64,000 bases of DNA from Ornithinibacillus gellani (GTDB taxonomy: Bacteria > Bacillota > Bacilli > Bacillales > Amphibacillaceae). The position numbers and the translations under genes were made by a program. The DNA is taken from assembly GCF_003730295.1 (NCBI RefSeq), contig NZ_QTSZ01000037.1, positions 186,001 through 250,000 of the forward strand, in the 5' to 3' direction. This document shows positions 1 to 8,228 of this stretch, one piece after another; position 1 is the stretch's first letter; each line of letters opens with the position of its first letter. A model generated the notes under the pieces. That model was given only the letters and a program-made list of their open reading frames with translations. It did no database searches and was not told where the DNA came from.

Positions 1-127
1 TAATGCAAATGTGAATATCGAGATGATTAATCAGGGCTCCTCGGAGGTTTCCATGATGTTCGGTATTCAAGCGAAAGATATGGAACGTGCTGTACAGTCG
101 TTATATCAAATCTTTTTTCAAGCATAA
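1..127 (+). CDS. Aspartate kinase, 3' end only (partial)
   Basis: The frame starting at base 2 reads to a TAA at 125-127 and encodes the last 41 residues of a protein ending in a typical ACT regulatory domain. The segment EMINQGSSEVSMMFGI is the conserved ACT motif of monofunctional lysine-sensitive aspartate kinases of the YclM/LysC type, which phosphorylate aspartate in lysine, threonine and methionine synthesis. The 5' part lies outside the window. It converges on spo0A and shares the terminator between them. An aspartate kinase here is not the B. subtilis arrangement. Confidence 0.85.
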   Translation, partial: NANVNIEMINQGSSEVSMMFGIQAKDMERAVQSLYQIFFQA

Positions 128-128
128 T

Positions 129-169
129 AAAAAAGGATTGCTGCAATAGTTTGCAGTAATCCTTTTTTT
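129..169. terminator. Bidirectional terminator between aspartate kinase and spo0A
   Basis: A-rich stem AAAAAGGATT-CTGCAA pairs with TTGCAG-AATCCTTTTT around a 4-nt loop, with one mismatch. T-runs lie on both strands, so it can serve the rightward aspartate kinase and the leftward spo0A. Confidence 0.85.
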
Positions 170-190
170 AATTGTGAAAACGATGATGGT

Positions 191-975
191 TCAACTGGCT
201 TTATGCTCTAGACGAAGCCGGTCTGCAACCATAGCAATGAACTCCGAATTGGTCGGCTTTGCTTTTGATATATTTACCGTATAACCAAATAAAGCAGAAA
301 TGGAGTCGATATTCCCTCTATTCCAAGCAACTTCAATTGCATGTCGTATAGCCCGCTCTACCCGGGAGGAAGTAGTGTTAAATTTCTTAGCAATATCCGG
401 GTATAATACTTTTGTAATTGATCCAAGTAATTCTATATCATGATATACCATTGTAATGGCCTCTCTTAAATACATATATCCTTTGATATGTGCAGGTACT
501 CCAATTTCATGAATAATGTTGGTGATGCTCGCTTCCAGATCCTTGCGTTTTCTTTCCTTCTTATTCCCTTTCAAATGCATACTGGATGAGGATACAGAAC
601 CATCTGGAACTTGTCTAATCTGGTTTGCTAAATTATCCAAATCAAATGGCTTTAAGATAAAATAAGAAGCCCCAAGATCAACCGCTTTCTTCATTACCTC
701 TTCTTGTCCAAATGCGGTTAGCATGATGACATTTACTTCACGGTGCTGTTCAGATTCACGTAATGTTTGCAGAACAGCCAACCCATCAATATGTGGCATG
801 ATTATATCCAACACAAGGACGTCGGGTTCCACATCATCCAATAGCTCCAAACATTCCCTGCCATTGTATGCAGTACCGACTACCTCAATATCTTCTTGCT
901 TAGAAAAATATTCCTCCATCATCTGAATTAATTCCCTGTTATCATCAACCAGACATACAGATATTTTATTCACAG
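191..975 (-). CDS. spo0A: Stage 0 sporulation response regulator Spo0A
   Basis: Master transcription factor for entry into sporulation and end receiver of the phosphorelay. The N-terminal receiver domain (about 1-120) has the acidic pair in LVDDNRE and phospho-acceptor Asp56 in VLDIIMP. The C-terminal Spo0A DNA-binding domain (about 145-260) carries the recognition region [16 protein letters not shown]. The start is placed at GTG 975: it aligns with the GTG start of B. subtilis Spo0A, puts the phosphorylated Asp at residue 56 as in that protein, and lies 9 nt from GGAGG. A TTG two codons upstream is too close to the ribosome binding site. It follows spoIVB, as in other Bacillaceae. Confidence 0.98.
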
Positions 976-1015
976 ACAACTTCCTCCTTTAGATTGTATG
1001 GATTCCATTATATGT

Positions 1016-1042
1016 ATTCGACATAAGTTCCAAATATCCTTT
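1016..1042 (-). promoter_or_regulatory. Sigma-H type promoter of spo0A overlapping a 0A box
   Basis: On the minus strand AAAGGATAT (1034-1042) matches the sigma-H -35 consensus RnAGGAwWW. After an 11-nt spacer GTCGAAT (1016-1022) matches the -10 consensus RnnGAAT. The -10 overlaps a perfect Spo0A-binding box TGTCGAA (1017-1023, minus strand), so Spo0A~P could act directly on this promoter. In B. subtilis spo0A is likewise driven by sigma-H and autoregulated. Confidence 0.75.
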
Positions 1043-1158
1043 TAAATCAGGAAAAACTTTAAGAAAATTGCATTTTGCTTTGATTTAATTTATTTTACTC
1101 GTGTTTTCGTTGTTTTTCGATATTATATTTCAAATTATGACAAAAACAAAGATGAATT

Positions 1159-1165
1159 TGTCGAA
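1159..1165 (+). promoter_or_regulatory. Second 0A box upstream of spo0A
   Basis: A perfect TGTCGAA heptamer lies about 140 bp upstream of the box in the sigma-H promoter, in the AT-rich spo0A-spoIVB gap. Paired upstream 0A boxes are the known architecture of autoregulated spo0A promoters. Function here is inferred. Confidence 0.55.
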
Positions 1166-1188
1166 TATTATTTTAATTATAACATAAA

Positions 1189-1218
1189 TCGAACCCATAC
1201 AATTTTGTATGGGTTCGA
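1189..1218 (-). terminator. Terminator downstream of spoIVB
   Basis: Perfect 14-bp inverted repeat TCGAACCCATACAA / TTGTATGGGTTCGA with a 2-nt centre, 10 bp past the spoIVB stop. A T-rich stretch follows on the minus strand. It separates spoIVB from spo0A transcription. Confidence 0.8.
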
Positions 1219-1227
1219 ATAAAGTTC

Positions 1228-2451
1228 TTAACTTGCTTTTTTTGAACTTTTTACCATTTGTATTCCTGCATCTTGGAGCATCCATTCAATATGCACTCCG
1301 TAGCCGGAGGTGGGATCATTAACGAATACATGTGTCACTGCACCAATAATTTTATCGTTCTGGATAATTGGACTTCCACTCATACCCTGAACAATACCTC
1401 CAGTTTTATTTAATAGCTCTTTATCCGTTATTTGGATAACCATTCCTTTAATTGCTGGTGTTTTTTGCGGAATCGTACTTACAATTTCCACATCGAATGC
1501 TTCAACTTTTTTATCTTCCACCACTGTTAAAATTTTTGCAGGTCCCTCTTTTACTTCATGTGATAAAGCGATTGGCATTGGTTTGTCATATTTTCCATTC
1601 TCTAAATCCTGTTCCAATTTACCAAATATGCCGAATGGACTATTTTTGGTAATGGTTCCGATTTTAAAATCTTTAACCGAAAATCGGGCCTGTTTTTCCC
1701 CTGGATGTCCATTATCCCCTTTTTCTATTGATGTTACTGAAGAATGGACAATTGATCCGTTATTTATTTCGATTGGTTTTTTTGTATCCATATCTGAAAT
1801 AATATGACCTAAAGCACCGTATTTTTTGGACACAGGATCATAAAAGGTCATGGTACCTATACCAGCAGCGGAGTCACGAATGTATAGGCCAATTCTGTAT
1901 TCCTCTTCTTTCGCATCCATGACAGGCTCTAGAAAAGTATCCAAAGTTTCATTCCCTCTTTTAATGGTGACTTTTAACTTATTGCCTTTTTTTCCAGCTT
2001 CCTCCACGAAAGGCTTTATTTCTGACATCCCATGAATGGTTTCATCATTTATTTTTAATATAACATCCCCAACATATATTTTTGCTTTTTCCCCTGGTGA
2101 CTGTGGACTTTCCCCATCACCATATACGAGATGGTGCCCAACCACTAGAACTCCCAATGTGTGTAACTGTACACCAATCGATTGACCACCTGGAATTACT
2201 TTTTTATTTTTTAGCGATGCATCTACTTTTTCACCAGAATCCTTCGATGAAGAAAATTCCGATATCGTATTTGATTGCATATTTGTATTCGAAAAAACAG
2301 GTAATGTGGTCCATTCATTTGGGGAATTTTCAGCGTTGACGACAGGCAATGAAAGGTTCATTTGTAAAGATGGAATTGTAGGGGTTAAAGTAACAGCAAG
2401 CAGCATCATCAAAAGGCCAATCCAGAATGTTAACTTTTTACGTATTCTCAC
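1228..2451 (-). CDS. spoIVB: SpoIVB serine peptidase (stage IV sporulation)
   Basis: Forespore-secreted S55 peptidase that cleaves SpoIVFA and so triggers pro-sigma-K processing in the mother cell. Visible parts are an N-terminal hydrophobic signal/anchor (about 8-28), a PDZ domain (about 105-185, including [16 protein letters not shown]), and the protease domain. The catalytic His is in LGHIISD and the catalytic Ser in GMSGSP (Ser358). The start is GTG at 2451, with GAGGAG about 11 nt upstream. Length 407 aa is close to the 426 aa of B. subtilis. It lies between recN and spo0A, its conserved place. Confidence 0.96.
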   Translation of the reverse strand: MRIRKKLTFWIGLLMMLLAVTLTPTIPSLQMNLSLPVVNAENSPNEWTTLPVFSNTNMQSNTISEFSSSKDSGEKVDASLKNKKVIPGGQSIGVQLHTLGVLVVGHHLVYGDGESPQSPGEKAKIYVGDVILKINDETIHGMSEIKPFVEEAGKKGNKLKVTIKRGNETLDTFLEPVMDAKEEEYRIGLYIRDSAAGIGTMTFYDPVSKKYGALGHIISDMDTKKPIEINNGSIVHSSVTSIEKGDNGHPGEKQARFSVKDFKIGTITKNSPFGIFGKLEQDLENGKYDKPMPIALSHEVKEGPAKILTVVEDKKVEAFDVEIVSTIPQKTPAIKGMVIQITDKELLNKTGGIVQGMSGSPIIQNDKIIGAVTHVFVNDPTSGYGVHIEWMLQDAGIQMVKSSKKAS

Positions 2452-2651
2452 TCATCTTCACTCTCCTCTTTTTTTACGATATAGCGCTTTATATCTGTAG
2501 TTCTAATTTGACCTTTAGCGTGCTGTTTTAAACTGGTGAAAGTTATGTAAACCTGTGTATCATTTCCTGTTTTACATGTGCATGGAAATATTTAAATTAT
2601 AAAATATGTCAAGAAAATTTATGCATGAAAATGAATGGATATGGAAAAATA

Positions 2652-2686
2652 AAAAAGCCAGTACTAATTGTAGCTTCTGGCTTTTT
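2652..2686 (-). terminator. Terminator of the recN operon
   Basis: Stem AAAAAGCCAG / CTGGCTTTTT with a 15-nt loop, followed on the minus strand by TTTTTTATTTTT. It sits 28 bp past the recN stop. Confidence 0.85.
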
Positions 2687-2713
2687 CCGTATTTTATGCT
2701 ATTAATTTATACA

Positions 2714-4435
2714 TTATTTATGTTTCTGCTTTTGTTTAAACGTGGCAGCAGATTGCAATAATTCTTTTGCATGCTCACGGGCCGTGTCGGTTACTTTCGT
2801 TCCAGTAATCATTCTGCTCAGTTCCTCGGTCTGTTGCTCAGGTGAAAGCTCTGATACCCTTGTAGCATGTCGTTCGTTTGTTTCTCTCTTCTCAATTAAT
2901 TTATGCGTATCTGCCATGGCAGCTACCTGTGGTAAATGGGTAATGCAAAGGACTTGAGATTGCATAGAAATTTGATATATCTTTTCGGCAATTGCTTGTG
3001 CCACCCTTCCACTAACGCCTGTATCCACCTCATCAAAAATAACACTTGTTACACCTTGATGCTTGGCAAATATTTTCTTCAATACGAGCATGATTCGGGA
3101 TAGTTCACCACCAGAAGCAACTTTATCAATTTGTTTAAGAGGCTCGCCTGGGTTTGTAGAAATTAAGAATCGAACGTGATCAAATCCATTTTTATGAAGG
3201 TTAATCTTTTCCTCGGATTGCTCTACTTGATCTGGTTTAAATTGTATCTTGAAGCATGCCTTGTCTAGATACAATCCCCGTAATTCTTCATGGACTTCTT
3301 TTGTTAAAGCCTTTGCTGCTTTTTTTCTTAGATCATGCAGCTGTTTTGCTTCCAAAAATACATCTTGTTCTAGTTCTTTCATTTCTTGCTCTAGTTTAAT
3401 TAAATGTGTATCTTTATGCTGAATTTGCTCAAGTTCTTCCTCAATGTCAGCCATATATTCGAGCATATCATTTACGGTAGCACCATATTTTCTTTTTAGT
3501 CGGCTGATTTCATCTAATCTTGCCTCAATATCATTTAGCTTATCTGGATGATAGGCAAGGGATTCGCTGTAATTCCTAAGTGCAAATGTTAATTCTTCAA
3601 TGATAAAGTAATGATTGGTCAGTTCCTCAGCTTTTTCTTCAATAAACGCATCATATTGGCGATTGTCTTGTAGGGCTTGTTGAGCAATATTTAACCATTC
3701 TATTCCTTTTCCTTCACCATATAGTGCTTGGTAAGCATCCTGGATGCCATGAAAAACGCGGTCAAAATTAGCCAATTGAATTCGTTCTTTTTCTAATGCT
3801 TCGTCTTCACCTGGTTCTAATTGTGCTTTTTCCAACTCCGTCAATTGAAATTGAAGTAAATCCATTCGATGAACCATTTCTTTTTCGTTTTCGTTAAATT
3901 CCTTGTAACGTTTTTTCAATGTGGTTAATTTCTCAAATAATAGATGGTACTCTTCTTTTGATTTTTCAATTTGTTGCTGGTCGTATAAATCCAATAAATC
4001 AACATGATGTTCAGGATCCATTAAACTTTGGGTTTCATGCTGACTGTGTATGTCGATTAGGGTTTTACCGAACTCCCGTAAAATTCCAAGCGTAACAAGT
4101 TTCCCATTCACACGGCAAATACTTTTGCCATTCTTCGTAATAACACGTTTTAGTACTACTTGGTCTTCTGTGATAGGAACGCCGTATTGTTTGGCAACAG
4201 TATAAATGGGATGGCTTATATCATCCAATACAAACAGCCCTTCAATTTCAGCTCTTTTAGCCCCATAACGAACAAATTCCACAGAGCCTCTTCCACCAGC
4301 TAATAATTGAATGGCATCAATAATAATGGATTTACCTGCCCCTGTTTCACCAGTTAATACGGTTATACCTTCATCAAACTGGATGGTTGTTTGATCAATA
4401 ATTGCAAAATCTTCAATCGATAATTCAATTAACAT
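2714..4435 (-). CDS. recN: DNA repair protein RecN
   Basis: SMC-like ATPase recruited to double-strand breaks. The N-terminal ABC head has Walker A GETGAGKS (residues 29-36). A long coiled coil spans about 160-390. The C-terminal head has the ABC signature ASGGELSR, Walker B VIFDEVDTGVSG and the switch His in CITHLPQVAAMAD. At 573 aa it has the usual family length. ATG start. It lies 27 bp downstream of argR in the leftward operon. Confidence 0.97.
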   Translation of the reverse strand: MLIELSIEDFAIIDQTTIQFDEGITVLTGETGAGKSIIIDAIQLLAGGRGSVEFVRYGAKRAEIEGLFVLDDISHPIYTVAKQYGVPITEDQVVLKRVITKNGKSICRVNGKLVTLGILREFGKTLIDIHSQHETQSLMDPEHHVDLLDLYDQQQIEKSKEEYHLLFEKLTTLKKRYKEFNENEKEMVHRMDLLQFQLTELEKAQLEPGEDEALEKERIQLANFDRVFHGIQDAYQALYGEGKGIEWLNIAQQALQDNRQYDAFIEEKAEELTNHYFIIEELTFALRNYSESLAYHPDKLNDIEARLDEISRLKRKYGATVNDMLEYMADIEEELEQIQHKDTHLIKLEQEMKELEQDVFLEAKQLHDLRKKAAKALTKEVHEELRGLYLDKACFKIQFKPDQVEQSEEKINLHKNGFDHVRFLISTNPGEPLKQIDKVASGGELSRIMLVLKKIFAKHQGVTSVIFDEVDTGVSGRVAQAIAEKIYQISMQSQVLCITHLPQVAAMADTHKLIEKRETNERHATRVSELSPEQQTEELSRMITGTKVTDTAREHAKELLQSAATFKQKQKHK

Positions 4436-4462
4436 GATTCAATCTCCCCATTAATTTGTTAC

Positions 4463-4912
4463 CTACAGCATATTTAGAAATCTATTTTTTACTTGCTGAA
4501 CATCTTGTTCCGTTCGGCAAATGATTAAACAAGTATCGTCACCACAAATGGTTCCCATAATTTCATCCCAAGTTAAATTGTCTATTAAAACACCCACCGC
4601 TTGGGCATTTCCAGGTAATGTTTTTAAAATAATAAAATGGCTTGTATGATCCAATTTCACAAAAGTATCCATAATCAAGCGCTTTAATTTCCCTAAAGGA
4701 TTAAAGCGTTGATCGGCTGGCAAGCTGTATTTATAATTTCCATCCAGTGCAGGTACTTTTACTAAATGGAGCTCTTTAATATCGCGGGAAACCGTTGCTT
4801 GGGTTACATTAAAACCAGCTTGTTTCAATTCATAAACAAGCTCATCTTGGGTTTCGATTTCCTGATCACCAATTAATTCCCTAATTTTGATATGCCGCTG
4901 CATTTTACTCAT
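4463..4912 (-). CDS. argR: Arginine repressor ArgR/AhrC
   Basis: Hexameric arginine-responsive regulator of arginine biosynthesis and catabolism. The N-terminal winged helix (1-70) contains the recognition region [14 protein letters not shown]. The C-terminal oligomerisation and arginine-binding domain contains [14 protein letters not shown]. At 149 aa it matches AhrC of B. subtilis. GGAGG lies directly upstream of the ATG. It sits between yqxC and recN as in Bacillus. Confidence 0.96.
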   Translation of the reverse strand: MSKMQRHIKIRELIGDQEIETQDELVYELKQAGFNVTQATVSRDIKELHLVKVPALDGNYKYSLPADQRFNPLGKLKRLIMDTFVKLDHTSHFIILKTLPGNAQAVGVLIDNLTWDEIMGTICGDDTCLIICRTEQDVQQVKNRFLNML

Positions 4913-4950
4913 GTTTTACCTCCAGCATCATCACTATTTCATATATGGTT

Positions 4951-5775
4951 TTAATTATTTTTATTCGCTAATAACTCTGTATGAGCAGCTTCTGTAATCT
5001 GATTAAAATTAAATCGCTCTCTATCCTCTATTACTGATTTATTCCAGCCAAAATGTGCAAGAAACTCAATATTTCCATCTCCACCTGTAATGGGAGAGTG
5101 CGTTAAGTTTAAAAGAACAAATCCCTCATTCTTCGCAAAGCTTATAATCGTATCTAGTACCTGCTGATGTACTTTTGGATCACGAACGATGCCTTTTTTG
5201 CCAACTTGTTCCCTTCCCGCCTCAAATTGTGGCTTTATCAATGCTATAACATCACTATCAGCTTGTAGAATATGCTTTAAAACGGGAAGAATTAACTTTA
5301 AAGATATAAATGATACATCAATCGTTGCAAGATTGGGAAAGCCCTGCTGAAAATGGTCTGGTGTTACATGGCGAAAATTCGTTCTTTCCATCACAATAAC
5401 ACGTTCGTCGCTTCTGAGTTTCCAATCCAATTGATTATATCCGACATCAATAGCATAACTTTTCAGAACACCATGTTGTAATGCACAGTCTGTAAATCCA
5501 CCTGTAGAGGAGCCGATATCAACCATAACTTTTCCCTTCGCATTTATATCAAAAAACTGTAACGCCTTCTCGAGCTTTAATCCTCCCCTACCAACATAAG
5601 GAATAGCCTTTCCTTTTACTTCCAATGGTATATCTTCTGACACTTTCATACCAGGCTTATCCATGCGCATTTGATTAGAAAACACGAGCCCAGCCATGAT
5701 TGTCCGCTTTGCTTTTTCACGTGTTTCTACTAAATTTCTTTCTACAAGAAGTACGTCAAGTCTTATTTTACTCAT
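4951..5775 (-). CDS. yqxC: TlyA/YqxC family RNA 2'-O-methyltransferase
   Basis: An S4 RNA-binding domain (about 1-65, RLDVLLVERNLVETREKAKR) is followed by an FtsJ/RrmJ-type methyltransferase fold with SAM motif VDIGSSTGGFTDC. TlyA relatives methylate rRNA and are also called putative hemolysins. The start is ATG 5775, 9 nt after AAGGA; an in-frame TTG two codons earlier has no usable spacing. Its first 8 bp overlap the 3' end of oapA, so the two are translationally coupled. In B. subtilis dxs precedes this gene; here oapA does. Confidence 0.93.
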   Translation of the reverse strand: MSKIRLDVLLVERNLVETREKAKRTIMAGLVFSNQMRMDKPGMKVSEDIPLEVKGKAIPYVGRGGLKLEKALQFFDINAKGKVMVDIGSSTGGFTDCALQHGVLKSYAIDVGYNQLDWKLRSDERVIVMERTNFRHVTPDHFQQGFPNLATIDVSFISLKLILPVLKHILQADSDVIALIKPQFEAGREQVGKKGIVRDPKVHQQVLDTIISFAKNEGFVLLNLTHSPITGGDGNIEFLAHFGWNKSVIEDRERFNFNQITEAAHTELLANKNN

Positions 5776-6415
5776 TATCAAAATTCCTTTTCTTTCGCGA
5801 CCTATTTCCTTTCGTAGTCGTAACCTTTTTATCCTTTGGTTTAGACGAAGGAAGAAGCTTAATTTTAAATTGATTTTCTAAAATGGCAAAAAATTTACCA
5901 GCGTAAAAGATAATACTGGTTGATGAGTTAATAGCAAAATATTTCCCAATTGCCTTTCCACCCACGGTTATAGCTGCAACCAAGCTGGTAAGCACCACAG
6001 ATAACGTAATTTGACCCGGAGAGCCATCAGGATGATCCATTAATGTAGCGATTTGAATAACGACAATCGCAGTAGCAGTACCACTTACAATGCCGGAAAT
6101 ATCTCCAATCACATCATTACAGAAACTAGAGAATTTATCTGCATTTCGAATGATAATAACTGCTTGTTTGGCTCCAGGAACCTTTTCAGCAGCCATCGCA
6201 TGAAATGGCGCTTCATCTGCAGAAGCGGAAGCGATGCCTAACATATCAAAAACAACACCAATCAATACAATGACCAATACAACTGTAATACCAATCATCC
6301 ATACAGCTTTACTTAGTATAGACGATGAGATAATTGAAAAAATAGCCGCTAGCACAAATGTGATAACGGCAATAGTCAAGCTAAATTTAAGCGAGCGTTT
6401 TATATTTGATTTCAT
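5768..6415 (-). CDS. oapA: OLE RNA-associated membrane protein OapA
   Basis: A 215-aa integral membrane protein with four probable membrane segments (about 8-28, 34-54, 115-140 and 145-165) and a very basic C-terminal tail (KPKDKKVTTTKGNRSRKKR) suited to binding RNA. The conserved block GIASASADEAPFHAMAAEKVPGAKQAVIIIRNADK, read here as two halves around the ADE acidic centre, recalls CNNM/CorB-like Mg transport families. It lies immediately downstream of the OLE RNA on the same strand, the defining position of OapA, which binds OLE RNA and carries it to the membrane. The start is ATG 6415 with GGAG 6 nt upstream. Confidence 0.85.
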   Translation of the reverse strand: MKSNIKRSLKFSLTIAVITFVLAAIFSIISSSILSKAVWMIGITVVLVIVLIGVVFDMLGIASASADEAPFHAMAAEKVPGAKQAVIIIRNADKFSSFCNDVIGDISGIVSGTATAIVVIQIATLMDHPDGSPGQITLSVVLTSLVAAITVGGKAIGKYFAINSSTSIIFYAGKFFAILENQFKIKLLPSSKPKDKKVTTTKGNRSRKKRNFDNE

Positions 6416-6459
6416 TTTATTCTCCAATATAACAGATTCAAATATGCTATGTAGTAAGG

Positions 6460-7061
6460 AATGGTCGTATAAATAGTAAAAACTGCGGCTTAGGTCCAGT
6501 AGGTTTTCCCAAATGTATACCCCATGTTGCCACGCAGGCGGTTCCCCTTTAAATACATCTTGACACTGTCACCAAATGTCAGACTGGATTACCACTTAGT
6601 CCACACTATAATCCCATTTATACGTGCATTGAACAGTCTAGGAGATTTCCTCAACAGCCTTTGACCGTTTCCTAGCCTCTTTTGCAGTGCTGATTTCATG
6701 GGGACAAAAACAACAGACCAGTGGCCACCAGATATGTTATTTAAAACCCCAATCCCCTCAAACACCACTCAAGGCAGGCTACGCTGCAAATAAGGTGTCC
6801 CTTACCTTCTGATGCAGGTTCATACCCCAGTCCATAATAGCCCCTAGGCTTAGTTGCTACTACAGAGATGGGCCTCCACGGAAATCGGGTCAACGCCCAC
6901 ATGCCTTTGTGGATCGCCCGAAATCCTTAACTCCCAGCATTAACCCAAGGCTGGGCGCCTCAAGCCAACACAAGGAACTTCATCGATGTGCCCTTTAGCG
7001 GATTTTTAGCCCCGCCTTCAGAAACGGAGGACTGACTAGAATACTGCACCATTCCTTTGAT
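6460..7061 (-). ncRNA. ole: OLE (ornate large extremophilic) RNA
   Basis: About 600 nt without any credible reading frame, clearly richer in G+C than the flanking AT-rich DNA, between ispA and oapA. Several hairpins are visible: CCCAGC/GCTGGG (6933-6938 with 6950-6955) and CCACA/TGTGG (6897-6901 with 6908-6912). Position, strand, length near 610 nt and the adjacent oapA match the OLE RNA class of extremophilic Firmicutes. This RNA forms a membrane ribonucleoprotein linked to Mg, alcohol and cold tolerance in Alkalihalobacillus halodurans. Ends are approximate: the 5' end is set from an extended -10 element at 7068-7076, and the 3' end lies before the oapA ribosome binding site. Confidence 0.85.
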
Positions 7062-7067
7062 AATCAA

Positions 7068-7076
7068 ATTATACCA
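7068..7076 (-). promoter_or_regulatory. Extended -10 promoter candidate for OLE RNA
   Basis: The minus strand carries TGGTATAAT, a perfect extended -10 (TGnTATAAT), about 30 nt past the ispA stop and just before the structured region. No good -35 is visible at 17 nt. OLE may also be made by readthrough from the upstream operon. Confidence 0.5.
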
Positions 7077-7103
7077 TAAAATCGTTAAAATATATACAGT
7101 TTA

Positions 7104-7991
7104 TTAACGGTCACGCTGCCCAAAATACGTTGTCAATTGCTCGATACGACTGCCTTCTAAGTTGGCTTGTTTTAGATAATGCAGTGCATGTTTGGTATAC
7201 TCGTCCTTTTTCGCAATCGCCCCATTTAAACCAAGCAGACTTGGGTAAGTGCTTTTATCATTATCCACATCACTTCCAACAGGTTTACCAAGCTTTTCTT
7301 CATCACCAATTTGATCCAAAATATCATCCTGCACTTGGAAAATCAATCCTAAGAAATGTGCAAAGCTTTTCAATTCGTTCAACTGTTGTTCTGTTGCTCC
7401 ACCAAGCAGAGCACCAGCAGTTACCGCAAAGACGAGAAGTTCACCAGTTTTTAGGGTGTGAATTTTCTCCAACCCTTCTATATCTACAGGATTTGTTTCT
7501 GCAGCCATATCAAGAATTTGACCAGCTACCATGCCTTTTGGACCGCTGCTTTTGGCGAGTGAACCTAGAACCGCTACTTTTTCTTCGGATGTAAGAAGGG
7601 AATCATTTGCAATAATTTCAAAAGCATATGTTAGCAAGCCATCACCTGCCAGAATCGCAGTTGCCTCGTCAAATACTTTATGGTTTGTTGGTTTACCGCG
7701 ACGATAATCATCATCATCCATTGCTGGCAAATCATCGTGAATTAATGAATACGTATGAATCATTTCTAAAGCAATTGCTGTTGACATCGGTTTTTTAGAA
7801 GACTGTTTTGCAAAAGCTTGATAGCTGGCAAATAATAAAATTGGGCGTAATCGTTTTCCACCAGCTTCTAATGAATATTGCATGGATTGTTTTAGACGTT
7901 GTGGAATATCAGCAGTTTGTAATGCACGAATCATTTCCGTTTCTATTAATTGCTTCGTATTTTTAATGTATGTCTGCAAATTTTCCGTCAC
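7104..7991 (-). CDS. ispA: Farnesyl diphosphate synthase (geranyltranstransferase)
   Basis: Condenses isopentenyl diphosphate with dimethylallyl and geranyl diphosphate to give farnesyl diphosphate for quinones and undecaprenyl lipid. Both aspartate-rich motifs are present: DDLPAMDDDD (first, about residue 88) and FQVQDDILD (second, about 218). Length 295 aa is normal. The start is GTG 7991, two bases after the xseB stop, with GGAGG inside the end of xseB, so translation is coupled. OLE RNA follows it. Confidence 0.96.
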   Translation of the reverse strand: MTENLQTYIKNTKQLIETEMIRALQTADIPQRLKQSMQYSLEAGGKRLRPILLFASYQAFAKQSSKKPMSTAIALEMIHTYSLIHDDLPAMDDDDYRRGKPTNHKVFDEATAILAGDGLLTYAFEIIANDSLLTSEEKVAVLGSLAKSSGPKGMVAGQILDMAAETNPVDIEGLEKIHTLKTGELLVFAVTAGALLGGATEQQLNELKSFAHFLGLIFQVQDDILDQIGDEEKLGKPVGSDVDNDKSTYPSLLGLNGAIAKKDEYTKHALHYLKQANLEGSRIEQLTTYFGQRDR

Positions 7992-7993
7992 GT

Positions 7994-8227
7994 CTATTCT
8001 TCCTCCTGAACTTCGAAAGATTCAAGTTCGCCCTGTTCATTCATAATTTTTACCATTTTTTCTTGTACATGGTTTAGCTTATCACTACATGTTTTAGATA
8101 AGTCCATCCCTTCCTGATAAAAAGCAATAGCTTTTTCTAAAGGAACGTCACCTTCTTCGAGTTTAGATACAATCTCTTCTAATGCTTTCATTGCTTCTTC
8201 AAATGAAAGTTCATCTGTTTTGGTCAT
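7994..8227 (-). CDS. xseB: Exodeoxyribonuclease VII small subunit
   Basis: Small subunit of the single-strand-specific exonuclease VII complex formed with XseA. The 77-aa acidic helical protein shows the family pattern [33 protein letters not shown], given here as its two adjoining helices. It starts at ATG 8227, one base after the xseA stop. Confidence 0.95.
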   Translation of the reverse strand: MTKTDELSFEEAMKALEEIVSKLEEGDVPLEKAIAFYQEGMDLSKTCSDKLNHVQEKMVKIMNEQGELESFEVQEEE

Positions 8228-8228
8228 A

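Noticed and set aside
2580-2640. A sigma-F or sigma-G promoter before spoIVB
   Set aside because: A GCATA -35-like element exists, but no -10 at the right distance matches either consensus well enough.
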